From Pseudomonas taetrolens (GTDB taxonomy: Bacteria > Pseudomonadota > Gammaproteobacteria > Pseudomonadales > Pseudomonadaceae): DNA of 64,000 nucleotides. Under the pieces are notes generated by a model. The model did not search any database and was not told the origin of the DNA. It saw only the letters and a program-made list of their open reading frames with translations. The position numbers and the translations under genes are program-made. The stretch lies in the NCBI RefSeq assembly GCF_900475285.1, contig NZ_LS483370.1, positions 4,292,001 through 4,356,000 of the forward strand, written 5' to 3'. Of this stretch, positions 59,194-64,000 are shown piece after piece; position 1 is the stretch's first letter; each line of letters begins with the position of its first letter.

Positions 59194-60588
59194 TTAATCG
59201 TCATCAAAGTTGTAGCTGCCCGGCGCCAGGTTTTCAAAACGCGTGTACTTGCCGATGAATGCCAGGCGCGTGGTACCGATAGGGCCGTTACGCTGCTTGC
59301 CGATGATGATTTCAGCAATGCCCTTGTGCTCGGTTTCGGGGTGATACACCTCATCCCGATACACGAACATGATGACGTCGGCATCCTGCTCGATGGCTCC
59401 GGATTCACGCAAGTCTGAGTTGATCGGGCGCTTGTTCGGACGCTGTTCAAGGGAACGGTTGAGCTGCGAGAGCGCCACCACCGGGCAATTGAACTCTTTG
59501 GCCAGCGCTTTCAACGAGCGGGAGATCTCGGAGATTTCGTTGGTCCGGTTATCACCGCCAGAACCCGGAATCTGCATCAACTGCAGGTAGTCGATCATGA
59601 TCAGGCCGATGTCCCCGTGCTCACGCACCAGGCGTCGAGTCCGCGCCCGCATTTCCGAAGGGCTGATGCCCGCAGTGTCATCGATAAACAGCTTGCGGTC
59701 ATTGAGCAGGTTGACCGCCGAGGTCAGGCGCGGCCAATCGTCATCCTCAAGTCGACCCGCCCGCACCTTGGTCTGGTCGATGCGCCCCAGGGAAGACAAC
59801 ATACGCATGATCAGCGATTCACCTGGCATCTCGAGCGAGTAAACCAGCACCGCTTTCTCACTGCGTAATACAGCGTTTTCCACCAGGTTCATCGCAAACG
59901 TGGTTTTACCCATCGATGGACGCCCGGCGACGATGATCAAGTCTGCTGGCTGCAAGCCGCTGGTCATGCCATCCAGGTCGGTATAACCCGTGGACAGGCC
60001 GGTGATGGCGTTGTCGGTGTTGAACAACGTGTCGATACGGTCAATGGCCTTGGTCAGCAGGTCATTCACGCTCACCGGGCCACCGGTTTTTGGCCGGGCC
60101 TCGGCAATCGCAAAGATCTGGCGCTCTGCCTCGTCGAGAATTTCCTCGGCGCTGCGGCCTTCAGGGTTGAAGGCACTGTCGGCAATCTCGGTACTGATGC
60201 CGATGAGCTGGCGCAAGGTTGCACGCTGACGCACGATCTGCGCGTACGCCTTGATGTTGGCGACCGACGGCGTGTTTTTTGCCAGCTCTCCCAGGTAACC
60301 CAGGCCACCGACTTGCGACGTCTGACCTTCCTTGTCCAATTGCTCGGCAAGGGTCACGACGTCGATCGGGGAGTTCTGGTCTGCCAGCTTGGCGATGGCA
60401 CGGAAAATCAGGCGGTGGTCATGTCGATAGAAATCACCGTCCGAGACCTGATCCAGCACGCGTTCCCAGGCGTTGTTATCCAGCATCAAACCACCGAGCA
60501 CAGCCTGTTCGGCCTCGATGGAATGCGGAGGCACCTTCAGGGCTGCGGTTTGTAGATCGTATTGCTCAGGAGCGGAGATATCGTTCAT
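59194..60588 (-). CDS. dnaB: Replicative DNA helicase
   Basis: 464 residues. N-terminal DnaG-interacting domain (PPHSIEAEQAVLGGLMLDNNAWERV), linker, RecA-like C-terminal domain with Walker A AGRPSMGKTTF and Walker B LIMIDYLQLM, then KGIAEIIIGKQRNGPIGTTRLAF. The frame extends to 60639, but ATG 60588 gives the family N-terminus (MNDISAPEQYD). No intein. Confidence 0.98.
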   Translation of the reverse strand: MNDISAPEQYDLQTAALKVPPHSIEAEQAVLGGLMLDNNAWERVLDQVSDGDFYRHDHRLIFRAIAKLADQNSPIDVVTLAEQLDKEGQTSQVGGLGYLGELAKNTPSVANIKAYAQIVRQRATLRQLIGISTEIADSAFNPEGRSAEEILDEAERQIFAIAEARPKTGGPVSVNDLLTKAIDRIDTLFNTDNAITGLSTGYTDLDGMTSGLQPADLIIVAGRPSMGKTTFAMNLVENAVLRSEKAVLVYSLEMPGESLIMRMLSSLGRIDQTKVRAGRLEDDDWPRLTSAVNLLNDRKLFIDDTAGISPSEMRARTRRLVREHGDIGLIMIDYLQLMQIPGSGGDNRTNEISEISRSLKALAKEFNCPVVALSQLNRSLEQRPNKRPINSDLRESGAIEQDADVIMFVYRDEVYHPETEHKGIAEIIIGKQRNGPIGTTRLAFIGKYTRFENLAPGSYNFDDD

Positions 60589-60621
60589 GGCCACTTGGAA
60601 TAGGTAAAAAAACAGGAACTG

Positions 60622-60661
60622 CACAAAAACAAAAGGCACGACCTGTAAACAGGATCGTGCC
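60622..60661 (-). terminator. Intrinsic terminator after rplI
   Basis: On the minus strand GGCACGATCCTGT pairs with ACAGGTCGTGCC and is followed by TTTTGTTTTTG. It ends the rpsF-rpsR-rplI transcript 47 bases after the rplI stop, ahead of dnaB. Confidence 0.85.
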
Positions 60662-60707
60662 CGATGTTAACCGTCCGGCACACAAGGTGCCAGTCAGTTA
60701 AGACTGC

Positions 60708-61154
60708 TTAAGCAGCTACCACAACAACGCGTACGGTTGCTTCAACTTCGGCGTGCAGGTGCACGGCCACGTCGAATTCGCCAACGTTGCGGATAGTGCC
60801 GTTCGGCAGACGAACTTCGCTCTTAGCAACTTCAACGCCGGAGGCGGTCAGTGCATCAGCGATGTCGTGAGTACCGATCGAACCGAACAGCTTGCCTTCG
60901 TCGCCAGCGGTGGCAGTGATAGTCACTTCCAGCTCAGCCAGTTGGGCAGCGCGTGTTTCAGCCGAAGCTTTCTTGTCTGCAGCAGCTTGTTCCAGCTCAG
61001 CACGACGCTCTTCAAACGCAGCCAGGTTGGCAGCGGTTGCAGCGGTAGCTTTGCCGTACGGCAGCAGGTAGTTACGACCGTAACCGGCCTTAACATTTAC
61101 TTTGTCGCCCAGGTTGCCCAGGTTAGCGACTTTTTCCAGAAGGATCAGTTGCAT
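60708..61154 (-). CDS. rplI: 50S ribosomal protein L9
   Basis: 148 residues. [36 protein letters not shown] is the L9 signature; a long helix (about 40-75) joins it to the C-terminal domain. Last gene of the rpsF operon. Confidence 0.99.
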   Translation of the reverse strand: MQLILLEKVANLGNLGDKVNVKAGYGRNYLLPYGKATAATAANLAAFEERRAELEQAAADKKASAETRAAQLAELEVTITATAGDEGKLFGSIGTHDIADALTASGVEVAKSEVRLPNGTIRNVGEFDVAVHLHAEVEATVRVVVVAA

Positions 61155-61173
61155 GTGAAAATCCTCTTAACTT

Positions 61174-62070
61174 TTAACCTTCACCGTCCGCAGAGTCTTT
61201 ATCAGCGTCTTTCGGCGCCAGACGTCCGCGAAAATCAATCAGGCTGTCGACAATGGCCAAGACCACGAGCAACGGATAGATCAGCTGCATAAACAGCAAC
61301 AGCGTGACGTACAACCCCACCAGCCAGAAACGGCCCAGTCGCTTTTGCGCCACCAGCCCATGAATCAGGGCCAGCCCGGCGAAGAACAACGCTACGCTGC
61401 ACAACGGCGTAAGCATGGCCATTTGAGGACCGAAGTTCGGCCCTACAAGCATGCACGCCAGCAACAGTAACGCTGGACCAAGCGGTAGGCGGATGCTGCG
61501 AAACTCGCTGGCAAAACCGCCCGGGTTGTACAACAACGCCTGCCAATAACGCCCGATAATCAGGGCTAGCACGCTGACGACCTGCATCAAAGCTGCAATC
61601 AAACCGGTGAGTACGGGTGCAACCAATGCTCCAAGGCGCGCTCGCTCTACGTCAGATAACTTGTCGTAGAGACCACTGAGGACCTGCGGCAGAAGTTTTT
61701 CCAACTCCTGCGCCATCACACCAATGGGTTCGCGGAAAACCGTGCCCAGGATCACGCCATACACCACACCCAACGCCACGCTGACCAGCAGCACGCGATA
61801 CCAGGGCTGACCGGCGCGTAACAACATCGCCAATCCCAGAGTTCCCAGCAGCACCATGAGGGTGCGAGGTTCTCCGATAAACCACCAGACCAAGGCCGGC
61901 AGTAAAGCCCATGTGAGGATGCTAAAGGCATCTCTCGGACCGCGCCGCAGAAGCACAAGGCATCCCGCAGCAGCACTCAACCAGAACAAAAACGGCAATG
62001 CCGCACATCCGGCCACGATTAACGTGGCCTGCACACGGCCTCGCATGATGAACTCAGCTAAGGCGCGCAT
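61174..62070 (-). CDS. DUF2232-family membrane protein
   Basis: 298 residues, eight or so hydrophobic helices, with the YybS/DUF2232 pattern (LLPALVWWFIGEPRTLMVLLGTLGLAMLL; LPLGPALLLLACMLVG). The C-terminal tail is charged (APKDADKDSADGEG). In Pseudomonas this gene regularly sits between rpsR and rplI. Function unknown. Confidence 0.88.
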   Translation of the reverse strand: MRALAEFIMRGRVQATLIVAGCAALPFLFWLSAAAGCLVLLRRGPRDAFSILTWALLPALVWWFIGEPRTLMVLLGTLGLAMLLRAGQPWYRVLLVSVALGVVYGVILGTVFREPIGVMAQELEKLLPQVLSGLYDKLSDVERARLGALVAPVLTGLIAALMQVVSVLALIIGRYWQALLYNPGGFASEFRSIRLPLGPALLLLACMLVGPNFGPQMAMLTPLCSVALFFAGLALIHGLVAQKRLGRFWLVGLYVTLLLFMQLIYPLLVVLAIVDSLIDFRGRLAPKDADKDSADGEG

Positions 62071-62106
62071 GCTTTCAATCCCTTACTACTTGTCGACTGC
62101 CCGGTC

Positions 62107-62337
62107 TCAGCGGCCGTGGCTGTCGGTGTAGGCCAGCAGGGCCAGGAAGCGGGCGCGCTTGATAGCGGTGGCCAGCTGACGCTGATAACGAGCTTTGGTA
62201 CCGGTGATACGGCTTGGAACAATTTTGCCGGTCTCGGATACGTAAGCTTTCAGAGTGTTGAGATCCTTGTAATCGATCTCTTTCACTTCTTCTGCGGTGA
62301 AGCGGCAGAATTTACGACGACGGAAGAAACGTGCCAT
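62107..62337 (-). CDS. rpsR: 30S ribosomal protein S18
   Basis: 76 residues: [74 protein letters not shown] sequence (here ALLAY). It pairs with S6 on the 30S platform; its gene follows rpsF by 28 bases. Confidence 0.99.
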   Translation of the reverse strand: MARFFRRRKFCRFTAEEVKEIDYKDLNTLKAYVSETGKIVPSRITGTKARYQRQLATAIKRARFLALLAYTDSHGR

Positions 62338-62365
62338 GTAATTGGCTCCTCAAAAGGTCCGTGGA

Positions 62366-62791
62366 TTACTCGTCAGCGTTATCGCTGGCGTCGCTGTTAT
62401 CGCTGTCATCGCCATCGGCGCTGTCAGAATGCTCAGGACGGTCACGACGCTCACGGCGCTCACTGCGGTTCTCTTCAGCCTTGAGCATCTCGGACTGGCC
62501 AGTTACGGCTTCGTCGCGACGGATGACCAGGTTACGGATCACAGCATCGTTGTAACGGAAGTTGTCTTCCAGCTCAGCCAGGGCTTTGCCAGTGCACTCA
62601 ACGTTCAGCATCACGTAGTGAGCCTTGTGAACATTGTTGATTGCGTAGGCCAGTTGACGACGGCCCCAATCTTCCAGACGGTGGATTTTGCCGCCGTCTT
62701 CTTCGATCAGCTTGGTGTAACGCTCTACCATGCCGCCGACTTGTTCGCTTTGATCCGGGTGGACCAAAAAGATGATTTCGTAATGACGCAT
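62366..62791 (-). CDS. rpsF: 30S ribosomal protein S6
   Basis: 141 residues. [29 protein letters not shown] is the S6 start. The acidic Ser/Asp-rich C-terminal tail ([22 protein letters not shown]) lies beyond the glutamate-tail region seen in other gammaproteobacteria. AAGGAG precedes the ATG. First gene of the operon. Confidence 0.99.
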   Translation of the reverse strand: MRHYEIIFLVHPDQSEQVGGMVERYTKLIEEDGGKIHRLEDWGRRQLAYAINNVHKAHYVMLNVECTGKALAELEDNFRYNDAVIRNLVIRRDEAVTGQSEMLKAEENRSERRERRDRPEHSDSADGDDSDNSDASDNADE

Positions 62792-62913
62792 GAATGCTCC
62801 TTACGGGTTGTAGCCTGCCGCTAACTGAAAGCGGGTCAGACAAGGAGTGAATGACACTTGTGTGTCTTGCCTAGAGAGGCACATATGCGCCCGCCATGAC
62901 GGCAAGGGGCGCA

Positions 62914-62942
62914 ATTGTAGAGAAGGGACAAGAGGCGCGCAA
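62914..62942 (-). promoter_or_regulatory. Candidate promoter of the rpsF operon
   Basis: On the minus strand TTGCGC (62942-62937) and TACAAT (62919-62914) are 17 bases apart, with start near 62907 and a leader of about 115 bases. The leader may hold the S6:S18 autoregulatory structure known in other bacteria; I did not resolve it. Confidence 0.5.
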
Positions 62943-62992
62943 GGCAATTGGTGATTATTTGAGCAATCCTGCCTCACAATCACCACAAACAC

Positions 62993-63074
62993 TGTAGCCG
63001 CTGCCGCAGATGCGAAGCGACCCCGCCCTTGAAGGGCCTTCGGCCCTTATCGCAGTCCTCGGCAATGGCTACAG
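62993..63074. repeat. REP element (degenerate)
   Basis: TGTAGCCGCTGCCGCAGATGCG and CGCAGTCCTCGGCAATGGCTACAG form the arms, with a GAAGGGCCTTCGGCCCTT centre. It sits between rpsF and rlmB. Confidence 0.75.
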
Positions 63075-63080
63075 ATGGCG

Positions 63081-63848
63081 TTACTTCTTCTTGGAGGAAG
63101 ACGCTGCCTTGACGCTGCGCTGGCGCAGGGCTTCGAACAGGCACACGCCGGTAGCCACGGAAACGTTCAGGCTGCTGACGCTACCAGCCATTGGCAGCCG
63201 CACCAGGTAATCGCAGTGCTCACGGGTCAGGCGGCGCATGCCTTTGCCTTCTGCACCCATGATCAGGATAGTCGGGCCGGTCAGGTCTTGCTCGTACAGC
63301 TCCTGCTCGGCTTCGCCAGCCGTGCCGACGATCCACAAACCGCGCTGCTGAAGCTTCTTCAGCGTGGCAGCCAGGTTGGTGACTGCGACCAACGGAATAA
63401 CCTCTGCCGCGCCGCAAGCCACTTTTCGTACAGTCGGGGTCAGGGTTGCTGACTTGTCCTTCGGTACGATAACGGCCAGCGCGCCAGCCGCATCGGCGGT
63501 ACGCAAGCAGGCCCCCAGATTGTGCGGATCCGTCACGCCATCCAGCACCAGAATCAGTGGAGCACCTTCGGTGCGATCCAGCAGCTCATTGAGCATGGCC
63601 TCGCCCCACACCTGGCTCGGACTGACATCTGCCACGACACCCTGGTGCACGCCTTCGACCCAAACGTCCATTTCGCGACGTTCGGCGTTACCCACCGGAA
63701 CCCGGCTTTCGTCAGCCAGCGCAATCAAGGTCTGCACGCGAGGGTCGCTACGACCCTCAGCCAGCCACACTTGCTTGACGCGTTTTGGGTGGTGACGCAG
63801 CAACGCCTCTACAGCGTGAATGCCGTAGATTTTTTCCAACTGACTCAT
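63081..63848 (-). CDS. rlmB: 23S rRNA (guanosine-2251-2'-O)-methyltransferase
   Basis: 255 residues, SpoU/TrmH family with the trefoil-knot motifs LVLDGVTDPHNLGACLRTADAAG, GPTILIMGAEGKGMRRLTREHCD and LPMAGSVSSLNVSVATGVCLFEALRQR. The N-terminal L30e-like domain (EKIYGIHAVEALLRHHPKRVKQVWL) is present. The start overlaps the rnr stop (ATGA, 63845-63848). Confidence 0.97.
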   Translation of the reverse strand: MSQLEKIYGIHAVEALLRHHPKRVKQVWLAEGRSDPRVQTLIALADESRVPVGNAERREMDVWVEGVHQGVVADVSPSQVWGEAMLNELLDRTEGAPLILVLDGVTDPHNLGACLRTADAAGALAVIVPKDKSATLTPTVRKVACGAAEVIPLVAVTNLAATLKKLQQRGLWIVGTAGEAEQELYEQDLTGPTILIMGAEGKGMRRLTREHCDYLVRLPMAGSVSSLNVSVATGVCLFEALRQRSVKAASSSKKK

Positions 63849-64000
63849 GGTTTGGCCTTAGGTTTGCGCGCCCCGCCGCTTTTGGCAGCAGGAGCGGTGC
63901 CCGTTTTTGGCGGGCCTTTACGATGTTTGCTCGGCTTGGAAGGCTTGCCTGCATCTTTAGCAGGCGCCACCCTCCCCGACTTTCCCGGCTCCGATGTCCG
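63845..64000 (-). CDS. rnr: Ribonuclease R, C-terminal end only
   Basis: The frame is open from the window edge and encodes 51 residues rich in Lys, Pro and Gly (AGKPSKPSKHRKGPPKTG...), ending in a TGA that overlaps the rlmB ATG. A basic tail of this kind and the rnr-rlmB order are the norm in gammaproteobacteria. The catalytic part lies outside, so the name rests on context and composition. Confidence 0.75.
   Translation of the reverse strand, partial: RTSEPGKSGRVAPAKDAGKPSKPSKHRKGPPKTGTAPAAKSGGARKPKAKP

Overview
The window reads as a stretch of Pseudomonas chromosome (fluorescens-like group). It is GC-rich with few gaps between genes. The order urtABCDE-ureDABC, ferritin, desT-ureEFG, pncB-nadE, azurin, ygiQ, dnaB-rplI-rpsR-rpsF-rlmB-rnr matches the order known in Pseudomonas. 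REP-like palindromes of the 'gtagccgctgccgcaggctgcga' type sit between genes. No rRNA, tRNA, CRISPR array, insertion sequence or prophage was seen.

Layout. 1-2606: a truncated iron/cobalamin-type ABC importer (ATPase, binding protein, permease). 2603-6040, minus strand: a 1145-residue protein of five degenerate repeats. 6187-16387: NtrC and sigma-54 sites, then urea ABC importer urtABCDE, then ureD-ureA-two GNAT acetyltransferases-ureB-ureC. 16372-21579, minus strand: a 1735-residue dermonecrotic-toxin-like protein with leucine-rich repeats and a C-terminal NEL-type E3 ubiquitin ligase domain. 21769-30747: cbpAM, an Hsp70 (yegD), an AI-2E-family membrane protein, psiF, a frameshifted AraC regulator, a DMT exporter, a ferritin-like protein and an AsmA protein. 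31072-34299: a secreted 15-residue-repeat protein, desT, and a second urease locus ureEFG with its own NtrC and sigma-54 sites. 34609-37528: an AGE-family epimerase, a CDF transporter and an SDR. 37529-38212: noncoding DNA rich in DnaA-box-like 9-mers. 38275-43450: branched-chain amino acid importer (livFGMH, braC) behind a near-perfect sigma-54 promoter. 43743-47666: lysine/pipecolate catabolism genes, amaA (interrupted by an in-frame TAG), amaB and a LysR regulator. 47796-52209: pncB-nadE, a DUF1338 enzyme, azurin and small genes. 52466-54811: ygiQ. 55122-59138: a second toxin-like giant that shares its N-terminal scaffold with the NEL protein but ends in a SET-methyltransferase-like domain. 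59194-64000: dnaB and the ribosomal/RNA-processing block.

How it fits together. Three sigma-54 promoters, two with good NtrC sites and one with a plausible distal site, tie urea uptake, urease subunits, urease nickel chaperones and branched-chain amino acid uptake into one nitrogen-limitation response. The most novel content is the pair of giant proteins at 16372-21579 and 55122-59138. They look like one delivery scaffold carrying two different eukaryote-directed enzymes (ubiquitin ligase and SET methyltransferase), and neither has an adjacent immunity gene.
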